Below are positions 34,490 to 45,947 of a stretch of DNA of 64,000 nucleotides, piece by piece. The stretch covers positions 186,001 to 250,000 of the forward strand of contig JAJNNX010000016.1 of NCBI GenBank assembly GCA_023159155.1. Direction: 5' to 3'. Position numbers and translations under genes: made by a program. Positions within the stretch are counted from its first letter, which is position 1; the number at the start of each line of letters is the position of its first letter. This DNA is from Ustulina deusta. Lineage: Eukaryota > Ascomycota > Sordariomycetes > Xylariales > Xylariaceae. Below the pieces are notes generated by a model, which was given only the letters and a program-made list of their open reading frames with translations, did not search any database and was not told where the DNA came from.

Positions 34490-35765
34490 CAATACCCTGA
34501 TTTTTGGATAGGCGAGAGAGGGAAATAATGGATCGCATGCCTGTGCCTATGCTGCCTGAAGCCCGAGGCTGTGTTTGATGCCGGAAGAGCGCAGGTTCTG
34601 CCTCGGTTTGCCGCCTTATTCAAGCTTTCTGGGAACAAAAATGGCACGGGGTTAAATTTAAGTTTGCTTTATTGTGAAAACCAGAAGCGGGTGTACCTGA
34701 GTCCAAATGCAGGGGGACTAGACGACTGATTGACTGACCGCTCGGCAGCCTGTCTCGACACTCTTCCATGTACAGAACGAGGAGCAGAGCGCGAGGCAGC
34801 CTGTTCTGCCCCGATGATGGTTACAGTATAGGTATGCGCAGGTTTAGACCGAGCACAGCACCTATGTGCCCCGGAAGCGGTCCCACCCCGTCGGGGCGCT
34901 GCGTGCAGTTAGCGTCGTGTCGCCGCGACACATTGCAGGCTAGGTATTTCGGTAACCACAGCACACTCCACCACAGATATACAGCTGAAATGGCATGGCG
35001 GATCTGGAGTCGACGGGTAGCGCTAGTATGGCCTAACTTGCACGTGGCAGACGATACCTAAGTGCCTGGAGCTGTGTCTACACGACTGATTAGGTAGGTG
35101 GCGTATTGGCGATTATGACGTGGGGTTTTGTGGACAGTCTCCAGCGCCAGGTAGTGTAGACGATCCGCAGCAAGCAGCCGAATACTAATACCTCACATAA
35201 TACACACAATCCTTTAGTACTTGCAAGGTATCATTCATTCCACCTAACTGACTACCTACATACCTGCCTCATGCACCTGCCTCTGCCTAGGTAGGCAGCA
35301 AATCAGCTCATCCCCAGCTCCCCTGCATTTATTTATACCGCTCAACGTAAGCGACGTGCCGCATACCGATACCTGCTGTGTGTCCTGTGTGTCCTGTGTG
35401 TGCCGTCGTCCTGTCCGTGGCCCTCTGCGCTCTCGAATGCAAATAATACCTCTGTCGCCGTCACCTTTCGCAACCCTTCCGCTATCCAACACTTATGCCG
35501 CCCCGGTTTCGTGGTACGGCACAAGCTGTGCTGCCCAATACATCGCCGCATCACTTCTTGAACCCGTCTAGGCGCAGATAACCACCACCCAATTGCCTAA
35601 CGTCGTCCTCTCCCGGCCGCCGTGCCCCTCGCTTTCGCTCAACTTTTCGGCCATGAAAACTGGGCGCTGTTTCGCCGCCGTCATATACTGCTATTAGATA
35701 GAAAGCCTTTTGATCAACTTGATATACACACTATTTCTTCGCGCCCGTTTCGAGAGTTGCTCCTG
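34490..35765. other. Intergenic upstream of the DUF7514 gene
   Basis: It contains CTACCTACATACCTGCC and CCTAGGTAGGCAG (35,250-35,300), then a C/T-rich leader with a short TGTGTCCTG repeat (35,376-35,400). No gene is supported; open frames here are shadows or leader sequence. Confidence 0.45.
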
Positions 35766-37745
35766 ATGGCAGCCTCGTTTAAATCCAGCCCCAAGGCCCC
35801 CTCTCCTGCCGTCCCGCCTTGTTCTACCGACACACATCGTCCACGACCTGGACCTGGGCCTCAATCTCAACCTCAACCTCAACCCCAACCACAGTCGCAG
35901 CCACAGTCGCAGCCGCAACAACAGCAGCCAGAGCCGCAGCCAGAGCCGAAAAAACCGTCAGTCGATGGAAAGTCATATTACCGCTATCTATTTAACGACG
36001 ACAAGTCGCCGACCGACACTTTAGATGGTCTCCTACGTGCGCTCGGACAGTATATTGTCGGTTACCCCGGCGTATTGATCTCTTCGCGCAATGTCCCATG
36101 CTGACCTTTGACCATCCAGACTGACCATGTCGGCGACACGAATGACAAGCAACTCAACCCACGGAAACTCGCCGCTTTCTATCATGCTGTAGGCGGTGAT
36201 TACGATTCGCTCTTTCTCAAGTCCCCCGACAGGACGATATCATACATATGGCAGGCATTAGGGGTCCAGCATACTCTTCAGCCCATCCCAGACAACGATT
36301 ATGCCCCGCCATCCGTGCCTGCACTGACCCTGAGGGGATTTGTCCGATGGCAGTCGCTTCAGATTCTCCTCGGACCTGAAGAACATGTACCCTACCTACA
36401 ACACGCCGTGGCAAACTGGAACTTGAAGCATCCCTACACAGGCGACGCTTTCCCGGTCGATTTGCCAGCCTCGGTTTTCCCCTCCGTGTGCGACCCTGCC
36501 GTAGATGAATGGCACAGGGCCTGTGGAGAGAAACTTCGAGAAGCTGCGACGCCAATGGAGGAGGAAAAGCAACCACGGCGCCACGGTTCCGATTCTCGCA
36601 TGCCTACTGACTCCTGTAACACGGCTCACGGTGTTTCGGCTGGAGGTGCGCCCCGCCATGGACCCGAGTCCGAGTACTTTCAACGCAGACGACCTATGTC
36701 ATACGTGCATGTACCGGAACCCCGGTATCCACAGCATACCAGCCATCCCAGCCATCCCAGCCATCCTATAGCACCAGAGGCCAACCACAGAGTGAGTAGT
36801 AGTAGCGGTAGCTCGTTGGACGGTCTCCCAAGGAGGCCTCGGAGACACTCAGATATCAAACCTCCCCCAGTTATCGTCAGGGAGGATACACGGTCATCCA
36901 CACACTTAGACCCCCACCGCCCACCCAACGTTCGCCGCCATAGCCACACTTATCAATCGCCTTACGCCTCCTCAGTTCCTAATTCAGACTCAGAGCCCGA
37001 TACACTGCGGCCTTCTCCACGGCACAATAATTCCGCACCTCAGCCACCTCCTCCAAGTGTTCGACGTGTACCCGGACCGCCTCCCATACCGGCCACAACT
37101 TCGAGTCGGAGCCGTCGCCTTGATACACGAGCGGATGACTCGCGGAGAATTAGTTTGCCTGCTGAAATCAAACAAAAGTTTGCCTCCCTCTTGTCTTCAT
37201 CTAACCGGCAGCGAAGCACTTCCAGAGAACCCGGTCCCGCTCGACATTCGAGTGTACGGTATCGGAAGGAGCTTCCACGCACCCGCCTGAGTCGTAGCTT
37301 ATCCGGAGAATCCTACACGAGCGACGGGTCGCTGTCGGACATAACTGCAAAATATTCTCCGCGTGATGGTGGTCGCGAGCACGATCGCGCACGGGAGCGT
37401 ATGATGGAACGCGAACGCGAACGCGGCCGGGAACTTGAACGTGAGCGTGAAAGAGAACGCGAGAAAATACGCGAGTGGGAAATGGAGAGAAAGAGTCGTA
37501 AAGAGAAGGCTTATTTACGTCCAACCATCAGCAGGAGAACAAGTAGTCACGCAGACGTCGATCGTCGACGACAAGATGTCTTCTGGGATGCACGAGATCG
37601 GCGAAGAGAAGGCGGGGACTTGGAAAGGGAGGTCAGGCGAAATTTGACGTCTGATGAGTTAGACAGACGAGAGCGTCGAAGATACCCGGACCGCGGCCCT
37701 AGTCCGACTATGACTGGTGTTAGCGGCAGAAGATATCCTCGTTAA
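35766..37745 (+). CDS. DUF7514-type protein with low-complexity and charged tail
   Basis: Two exons: 35766..36056 (or ..36071) and 36120..37745, about 638-643 aa. The donor is GTCGGT at 36,057 or GTATTG at 36,072; both keep frame and share the acceptor ATCCAG. Residues 25-65 are a Pro/Gln repeat (PQPQ, SQPQ). The conserved fungal domain follows, with SYYRYLFNDDKSPTDTLDGL, LNPRKLAAFYHAVGGDYD and LTLRGFVRWQSLQILLGPEE. The rest is disordered: an HPSHPSHP repeat, Ser/Arg/Pro-rich stretches, and a highly charged RERERERE-type helix (about residues 535-575). ATG 35766 is the first in frame. Function unknown; these proteins are widespread in filamentous ascomycetes. Confidence 0.85.
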
Positions 37746-40154
37746 ACAGGTCTCCAGACGACCTCTTCAAACTACTTTTTTTCGCATGCTGGCCAGGAGT
37801 TCATGGAGTTCGAGAGCGGGGCTTTTTTGGGGCAATTTTAGGCCATAACAATTCGGCCATGTCCTTAAATATAGAAACAGCGGGAAAATACATATACGAG
37901 GTATTTATGCGCGGCCGTTCTTGAAATCCGATGCCGCTATTATGTGCAAAAAAAGGCAAAGGCAATAAAAGCAAACCCCGTGAACCCCCCCCCCCCCCCC
38001 CCCCCCCCTTTTTTTTTTTCAACAATGCGAACTGAGGCTTAGTCTCAGTTGCGAAAGTCGTAGAATTACTTATCCATAGGAAAAGGAGGGAGGAACCGGA
38101 AAACTTACTGAGAACATGAGAATTCTGTTAGATACTTGAGGATAGTGATTCCAAATAGTTGCCAAAACCTTAGCTTTACCTCAAAGAGGGAGCTTAGGGC
38201 CGCTGGAGAGCGATATCAACACGACGATTTCGAGCTGCGGGTATATCGACTTGCCCGGAATTGAAGAACATCAAGCAGTTTGACTTTTCGGAGGTGCGAC
38301 CTACCGCGCTTGATTCACTATTTCTCGCCGTAGCCATAGCTACGCTGTCGAATTAGCAGGAAATGTGTTGGCACCAAAAATTCGGGAAAAACTCAGCAGG
38401 GTGGGAAAATATATACGAAGGGGCACATTTGTCTTAGTACCACAGGCTCTGAATCGAGAGATACGCATGCGGTGGTTTGCCATCTCGAGAAGATTTGAAG
38501 CTCTGGGTGCAATATTCCGATGGGACTTATGATACACGTGTACACAAATAGTGAATACTCATTAGTAAAGATCAAGGGTAGAAGATAAAGGACAATGAGG
38601 CGCACCCAACGATGCTGGCCAGCTAGTCCACGGACCTAGATTGTTACGATCGAAGTACGGAAATCAAGGTATGAGTAGTTATAATGAGCATGTGCCAGGA
38701 AGAGTCCCGGAATTCTCCAACGGGTGGTCTCTAATAACAACATATATAAATACAGTGGTATTATGACGTTATTACATGGCCTCGGACGTAATAAATTTGC
38801 CGCAGACTCTGCGAGTTGGCAATATGCCATGGCGCGAGTGACCCTATGCCGGTGCTAAGTTCTATCAGTTTTACCTTTCCTTCATTAGCCGTCTATTGCA
38901 CACTCTAAATATTTAGGGTATCTATCCTCGTGTAGCATGGTGTGGAAGAGTATAGAAACCAACGAGCAATATGTTTTCTTGTATCCGAAGGTACTATTGT
39001 GGCCCCTATATTTGATTACGAAGTGATGATTGGTGTCATGCCAGGAAAAAGGATATGGTTATTAACAACTTTTGGATCATGGAGAATGCATCCCCATGTA
39101 TGCTTAAGAAAGGAGAGTACAGGAGTGAAGCTAGTTGATTACTAGTTATCTACTTGGTCCGTAGCAGAAGCATGACAAGAATATTTGACTCAATACCCAA
39201 CCGGAGTCCAAACTAGCAAGACACTTACTCGTACACCGAAGTACTACTAGTTAGCAGGTGTCAGTTCTCGGCAATGTACTCTCATGATATTTTCTTCTAG
39301 AGGTGATGTCAAATTGTCCGGTGGAACATTGGTCTGCACTGCACGGCAACGGTCAAGTGGCGATGGCGAGCAGAGTTATCAGCCAGAGGCTGGCGGAATC
39401 AACCGCATTTCCGCTTTCTACTTTTCTGTATGATTATCACTGCTACTATTCTCAATCGACGAAGGCCTGTTGCGCTCGTCATATTTTATTACGGCCGTAT
39501 TGCCATAACTCTATGACAAGTTAGGTAGCTAAGGTTTCCATGTGTCCCATGTTGTACAGGAAGCATACGAGATAACTAATTCTCGGTCGTCAGAGTGAAG
39601 TTGGGTCCAGGTAGTGAGCTATCATGTAGAAGTATATGGGTAAGAGCTCAATACTATTGGTTCCTGACGCTCTCTTAATTAAGTAGATAGGAGGACTCGG
39701 GGCTTCAATGTCTTTCACTGTATCCACCCTAGGGTAGCTTCTACCCCCCCTGTGACTTTAGCGCCTGACATCAATATAAGAAGGATTCAATGTCTCGGAC
39801 TTCAACAGGCAGCTTTTCACCCCTTGCTTGGAATTAAGACAATTGCCGGCCTCGCTAAGTTCCGAGGGCCGATAATTCGTGGTGTATAAGACCTAATATT
39901 TCCGCCTTATTGCTAAAGGCTTCCTGAGCCCTTGCTAGATTCTACCAAAATATATGCTCTCAGTTCACATGCTACCGCCAGTCGCCATTCACTATAAGAC
40001 AGTGAATCCAGCGTTTGACTCGTAAAACGTCGCCCTTTTACAAGTTCAGTAGGGCGCCTAGTATTTCTCCAGCAACGCCATAGCCTCCACCACCGAAGCC
40101 TCTCTAGCTTCATTCTTTCGCCTTGGATAGGATAACTGCACAGCTACACATAAG
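37746..40154. other. Long gap without a recognised gene
   Basis: It starts with the 3' end of the DUF7514 gene and the poly-C run, then about 2 kb of slightly AT-rich sequence (38,050-40,100). Short frames at 38,340-38,830, 38,942-39,145, 39,303-39,524 and 39,913-40,113 have no protein-like features. Confidence 0.4.
37985..38019. repeat. Poly-C run (24 C) followed by 11 T
   Basis: Uninterrupted C at 37,985-38,008 then T at 38,009-38,019, in the 3' flank of the DUF7514 gene. Confidence 0.9.
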
Positions 40155-40508
40155 ATGTGTTACGGAGTTGCCAGGTACTACATTCGGTGTGGAAATTCCT
40201 CCGTACACTGGCAGAAATGCGAATCCCCCGGCACTTCCTGGTGCCGCACCACGCAGCAGGAAAAGTTTAGAAATGAGAGATGCAGTCATAGATGGTGTCT
40301 ATGTAATGGCGATATATGGTCATGCTGCACATGCCAGAAGCTCAATCTATGGGGGGATTGCATCAAATGCAGAAACGTGAGATGCCATTCCTGCGTGTCT
40401 ATGCCACGATCAAATCAGCGTTCCCTGGACCGCAGATATGTAGAGTGGAAACGACAATATGACGCACAGGGGTTTTCTTGTTCTCTATCAATTCGTTCTG
40501 TGGAGTAG
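40155..40508 (+). CDS. Small cysteine-rich protein, zinc-ribbon-like
   Basis: A single exon of 117 aa. It starts MCYGVARYYIRCG and has 17 cysteines. The N-terminus follows MC-x9-C-x9-C-x7-C. The middle has CLCNGDIWSCCTCQKLNLWG, then CIKC, a short link and CHSC, pairs that could bind zinc, as in a common class of fungal Cys-rich hypothetical proteins. The last 30 residues are Arg/Tyr-rich with one Cys. No signal peptide. The first half of this spacing is shared with the broken gene at 18,056. No introns or neighbours explain the function. The density and regular pairing of cysteines make a chance frame unlikely. Confidence 0.6.
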   Translation: MCYGVARYYIRCGNSSVHWQKCESPGTSWCRTTQQEKFRNERCSHRWCLCNGDIWSCCTCQKLNLWGDCIKCRNVRCHSCVSMPRSNQRSLDRRYVEWKRQYDAQGFSCSLSIRSVE

Positions 40509-41117
40509 TGAGGCTGCACATACCAGTCTGCTCTACGTGGTCTGAGACTACAAGAGAATTGCAAGAGAGGAAATAGCAGTAGGTGCCTGGATCGACATTG
40601 TGAAGACTTGGTTGCTGTGGACATAAATGCCTGTCCAGGAAAAGAAAGTGTAAATGGCAAATCGCTTGAATTCAAATACTTAATTATAGCGAAGGAAATA
40701 GACGAAGGTGGTTAATGTTGTCGACTGTTTTTATTTTTTTGATGGTCCTTTACAAAGTGAACATGATTGATCAGTTTCACCCATTTGAAAGAGGTAACAT
40801 CACCTTCTCCTAGATCATAAGATTTTGAAGTCCTGTCGTAATAGGGTAGTCACCTCAGCCTAGCTAAACAGAGAGAGCTAACTAAGAGAGTTTGTGTTTT
40901 GCATAGCCAGGATCATGAGACGAGATGAAGAGAAATATTGTTGTAGAGCAGACAGATCCAGGTGTGGTCAAGTTACCTTGTGCTTTGCCTAGATATTTCA
41001 CACGATCTTATATTAATAGGTCATAGCTATGGGGGCGAAAGAAACAGAAACCCTGTGGGAAGAGAGTTGTAAGTATGTCCTCCTTTTTCTAACTCTGTCG
41101 GAATGTCTCCTTTGATA
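40509..41117. other. Intergenic, convergent to the ankyrin gene
   Basis: About 600 bp without a supported gene; it probably contains the 3' UTRs of both neighbours. Confidence 0.45.
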
Positions 41118-44100
41118 TTATTTCGGCCCGGCTTCAGTATGCACCGTTTGCTTTGACCTTTGGAATGAGACGTCTTCTCTGTGCATGGCCTTCTTGGCTT
41201 TTAGCTTTTCTCGCTCCTCACTCGCCTTGATTGCCTGCATCTTCTTGGCGTTCAAAATTTTCTGGCGTTCAGCATCCTTTAATAGCCTGTTTTGTTTCTC
41301 TTGCATCGCTATCTTCTGGTTTTGCGCGTTCCGCGCTAGTTCGTTCTGTGCCTGCTGCACCGCTATCTTATGCTGCTGGGCTTGGTCTGTCAGCATGTTC
41401 TGTTGTCCTTGGAGCTCCAGCTTCTGCTGTCCTGTGTGCTGCTGGAAGTTGAGTTTGAGTTGTTGTTGGCTTTTGAGAGACAGCTCGGTCAGAGCGTTTT
41501 TCTGTGCCAGCGCATCCTGCTGTTGCTTGCTCATCTGCATGTTCTGATGCAATTGGTTCTGATGAATCGTACTAGACTGGTTGATCTTCTGGGTCGTCTT
41601 CTCAAGCTGGTGTGCTAGCCACAGCTCATGCTGCGCCTGCTCTTCTTCATGGTGACGACGTATTTTTGTTTGATGATCTTGTTCGGATTTTAAATATTTA
41701 TCGAGCTCGTCTTTGCGACGCTTGACCTCTTTGGCGATGTCCTCCGGTAGGCCTATAGCGTCGTGGGGCTGTTCTGAACCAAGCGCCGCGAAGTACCGGT
41801 CCTCACATCCCATGGTCCTTAAGAGCCTCTCCAATTTCCCGTTGACAACAGGATTACCCGTATTGGCGTTTCGCCTAAGGTAAATAGCAGGTGAAGAGTA
41901 GAGTCTCGTTCCTGTTTCAGGGTGTATTTCTTCAAAGACGTTTTTGGGGTCGTTGCTCTTGCACCACTTTCCCGTATTCAGGAAGGCTTGCGTAATATTA
42001 TATGGCTGCTGGTTGCTTAAGGCAAGGAACAGCGCTGTTTTTCCCTGCCATTTTTCAAGGGGGTCGGCCCCCCCTTTTTCAAGGGACCAAATGGTTGCCT
42101 CCATATCTGGCACCCTTTTTGAGCCATCGCACTTGTACTACGATAACAAAAGTTAGTCTAACATTTCCCAGAAGACTCTTAATGTTACTAACCGCCATCT
42201 CCTGGAGAGCATTACGCCCACCGTACTCCTCCCTACTACTGCGGAAATTTGGGTCGTATTTCGCCTTGATTAGAGCGGCGACGCAGTCTCTGTGTAGATT
42301 TCTTGCCGCTTCGTGGAGGCTACCGTCGTTCAGCCGGAATTCTGTCTTCAGCAGAGCCTTGACAGCGTCGCTGTCTCCCACTTGGGAGGCATAGAAAAGT
42401 GCCGCTTTGTCGAAACGGTCGTGACTTCGGGAATCAGCCTTCGCTTCGAGTAGCTTCTTCACTATGTCTCCGCGCCTATTCTTCGCAGCGAGTATCAGGG
42501 GGGTCGTTTGAGAGGACGGCGCTGTGAAATTGCTGTTTGCTACCCTCTAGTAAGCGATTCGCCCCAGAAAGTCCGCTTTAATGCTGATGTGGATGTGATA
42601 CTCACCTTTCGCATCGATTAGCGTCGTTATGACAGCTGAAGACACTGCTCGATCCTTTTCGGGTCGGGACAAAGCCCACGCAAGTGTAGTAGCACATTCG
42701 GGCTCCGTTGTATCATAAAGCCTGGTGCGAGCCTCCGCATCTACCTCGCAGCCTAGTTCGATCAGACGCTTGACCAGCTTTACTGATTCTGGATGCACCG
42801 CCAGGCAGTCGAAAATTGGCGGATATCGATTAGGTAAAACTCTTTTGAAATCAGGTTGATACTCAGGCCCCCGGCCGTTGAGGACTTTGAGAAGTTCTAG
42901 CACTCTTTCTTCTTCCAGCTGTGCTATGATAACCTCGCAAAATGCATGGGTCATTGTGTCTTTGTTAGCACCCCGGGAAACCAATTTCTGTAGGAGCAAC
43001 GTGTCGCCGCCTTTGATCGCTAATTTGAGCGCCTCGCCGTGTCGGAAATTAACATCGGCAGCCTCAAGTAGCGTATTGACAAGGTCTATGGATGCTAACT
43101 TCGGTGTGGAGGTGTACGCCTCTAGGGCGTAAAGAAGAGCAATATTTACTGGCTCCCTGTAGGCTCCTAACTCGAGCAGAGACTCAATAAGCCAGAGGTT
43201 GCTGTCATCGGGAGAGTGCCATTCCGGAGAGTTCTCTATCATGCCTAGGAGAGCTTTGTTCACGCACCCTTCACTGATGAACTCCCTCAGCATTTCAATA
43301 GCATCACGCGCAAGTAACTTCGTTGCACGACAAAAAGCTTCGTCAACAGGAGGGCCCGAGGCATTTTGTTCTATGAAGAATTGAATAACCGAGAGACCAG
43401 AAGGTGTAGCCCATCTCCCTCCAGAGGAAATTGCTGCGTAAAATCCAGCAAGAATAGTCGATTCCGACAAATTGGGCTGGGCTAGATCTTGTAAGACATC
43501 AAGACGCAGGGCCTCCGCAGCTGATGATACTGCCGCAGCTTTCAAACCCTCAGCGGTGGCAGTGTTACTACCACCAGAATCTATAACCATTTTGATGATC
43601 TTCTTTCTCATGTTGTGATCTTCAAGGCGCACTATTGGCGGCATGACCGCTCTTAGTGACGCGACAGACGGCTGATGGCGAATGAGGAGGTCCAGGATTT
43701 TCACCCATCCCTCTGTTGCGGCGAGGACTAGGGCGCTACCTTGTTGAAAGTCGACCTCTGCACCACCCTTGTCTAGGAGGAGGCGCGCCAGACGAAGACG
43801 ATAGTCATCATCGCCAGCTGCGAACTTTGGATCAAGGATCCTTATCAATGTCTTGTTGACGGCATCGCCGCGAAGGCCAGCAGAGATTAAAACGCCCACC
43901 ATGTGACCGGTGATCTCTAGATCGCCCAACTCTGTAGCCTGAGCAATGGCTGCAGCCATGGATGACTGTGTTGCTTTGCCGCTCAAGACTACATCCCGTA
44001 GTAGTTCGTGATGCCCGCTCAGTACGGCAGCAACCACAACAGCTCCGCCTTGGTATTCTACCGAGACGTTGCTTTTGAGGAGAGGAGCAATCAAGTCGAA

Positions 44101-45219
44101 CTGATTGCGTTTGACGGCTTGGAGCAGTACACGGTTTACTGTTTCGGTTGGGCCCCCGTTTCTGGCCTGTAGACATGATATTAGAATTTGATGTTTTGAC
44201 TTGTTATATGCATCCTAAATCGCCATGTCTAGTAGTTCTGGGTGTAGTCTCATCGACTTGTGGGATACAATAAGTGTGCCAATGTCTTCTCTGCCGCTGC
44301 CAATAGCAGCCCCGAGCGCATTAGCTCTCTCAAAGTTTGGATTTGCCCCTTTGTCTAAGAGGATCTGAACCTTGCCTACATGAACAGAAGTTGTTGCATG
44401 AATCAGACCTCTATCGAGGCAGTGCTGGCAGGCACCCCTGGTTGTCCTCGTCAATTCGTTGACTACCTCGTCGGAGCCAAACTCGACAGCATTCAGGAAT
44501 TGGCTACACCATGGAGATGCGTTCGCACCTCTGGCAATTAGGATCCTAATCTTCTCCGGATCATTCTGGTTGATGGCGATGGGAAGTGCTTGATTCACTG
44601 CCTGTTCGTCGGCCCTTTGAGCAAGAAGCAACAAGATATCATGGGAGCAGTTGCGAGTCGCTCTCTCTAATAGATTGCTGCGTACGTCGGCCTGGTCCTT
44701 ATTCAACACAATCTTCAGCACATTCGTGCTTTTGCGTCTCTGAAAGCAGACTTCAGCACCGAGGTCTAGCAGGGCCTGGACTAGCATCACTGTTGAATGT
44801 ACTACCGTCCCATCAGCAACACGAGACAGAACGGCGGTAGCTGCTTTCGATTTATTGCTAGCTGACTGCTCATTTACGAGTTTCTCAGCCCGAATGCGGT
44901 CTTCGCTACTGGATGCCATCATGCAGGGACTGCGGCGGAAATGGCTCTGTGACAGGGCACTGCCATCGGTAGAGCTGGCCCATGACGAGGGGTCAGTTGA
45001 GGTAGTGCTCAATGCAGGACTCGGAAGAAGGCTTGTATGAGCAGACTGATGAAAACAAAATCTACAGCTCTAGCGCCTCTTGACACTAAAGCAGTATTTC
45101 AGCACAGACAATGAAGGACTCGACAGAAGGCTTGCATGGGCAGATGGTGGAGAATAAGATGGACTGGGTGGTCGAGAGCATAGCCATTGGGCTTGCAAGT
45201 GATTCGACGGGCTATCCAT
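41118..45219 (-). pseudogene. Large ankyrin-type repeat protein with Gln-rich coiled-coil end; in-frame TAG
   Basis: Exons: 45219..45106, 45045..42606, 42539..42193, 42137..41118, about 1,306 codons. Introns: 60 bp (GTGCTG..CAG), 66 bp (GTGAGT..TAG), 55 bp (GTTAGT, GACTAAC branch, TAG). The N-terminus is Ser/Pro-rich (SAHASLLSSPSLS, SAHTSLLPSPALS). Residues about 100-950 are degenerate ankyrin-like helix pairs (ARGANASPW, LLDKGANPNFERANALGAAI, LLQKLVSRGANKD, KALLKTEFRLNDGSLHEAA). From about residue 1,100 comes a Gln/Lys-rich coiled coil (HQNQLHQNMQMSKQQQDALA). A TAG at 44,217-44,215 interrupts exon 2 while the sense continues (LLDMAI, stop, DAYNKSKHQILISCLQAR). A 102-nt in-frame GT-AG segment spans the stop, so splicing it out is an alternative. 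No nucleotide-binding domain is visible upstream. Function unknown. Confidence 0.7.
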
Positions 45220-45947
45220 TTTGCCATAGGTGCAGGTGTTTGGCCATGTCTAGACAGGACTCAGCGTACAAGAGGAGGTCTTATATGAGAGTCTAGCCTG
45301 AGGAAAAGACAAGTGTCTTTGTACGCAGTAGCTGCCATACATCACGGTGCAGCACCCGACACGAGTCCGGAGCCTCACCCGGCTCAGGCCTGGCTTTCCA
45401 GCTTGCACAGCCGCAGAGCCGCCGTTCGTGGTTATATTGCAGCATAAGCACCATGCTCGAGAATAGCTGGTGCTTACGAGATCGCCTGAATGTAGGAGGG
45501 GGGCGAAGCATCTTTCCCCAAAACGGGACGCGTACCAAAGGTACTTTCTTGTTAAGTGCCTACCATCTGGCCATACCCAGGCTTTTGGGCTGGTGCGTAC
45601 ACATTTCGATTTGCCTCGAACCTTACACCATGTAAGATTGCCAAGACGTTACGTGCAGAACCGTCACCTGTGCTACCTAAATATAGGTACCTAGTCAGCT
45701 AGAAGATAGAACCACTTTGACGATTCTATGTGACGGCTGGCAGGCTGGGGAAAAGGAGGGTTGAAGGCTGAGATCACACTTATATCACGTATCGTAGTTA
45801 TAAGTAATTGCGATGACAGAGTTGAGCAGCACACTTCCTCTGAGAAGGGACGCCCGCACTTACACCTCCGGGGCTCATTTGTTTTGCATACCTATAAATC
45901 GAAAATACTATCATACTCTCTCCTAAAGCAATTGCGTCGTAGCTCAG
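45220..45947. promoter_or_regulatory. Divergent intergenic between the ankyrin gene and the unknown gene
   Basis: Frames here on both strands lack coding character. Just before 45,948 is an acceptor-like CTAAAG ... GCTCAG, which could end a leader intron. Confidence 0.4.

Noticed and set aside
35256..35571. Overlapping 70-80 codon frames before the DUF7514 gene
   Set aside because: They lie in a C/T-rich leader with TGTGTCCTG repeats and CCTAGGTA words; no coding character.
41185..41618. Plus-strand frames rich in Cys, Ser and Leu
   Set aside because: Mirror images of the Gln/Lys-rich coiled coil of the ankyrin gene; high Cys/Leu content is a codon artefact.
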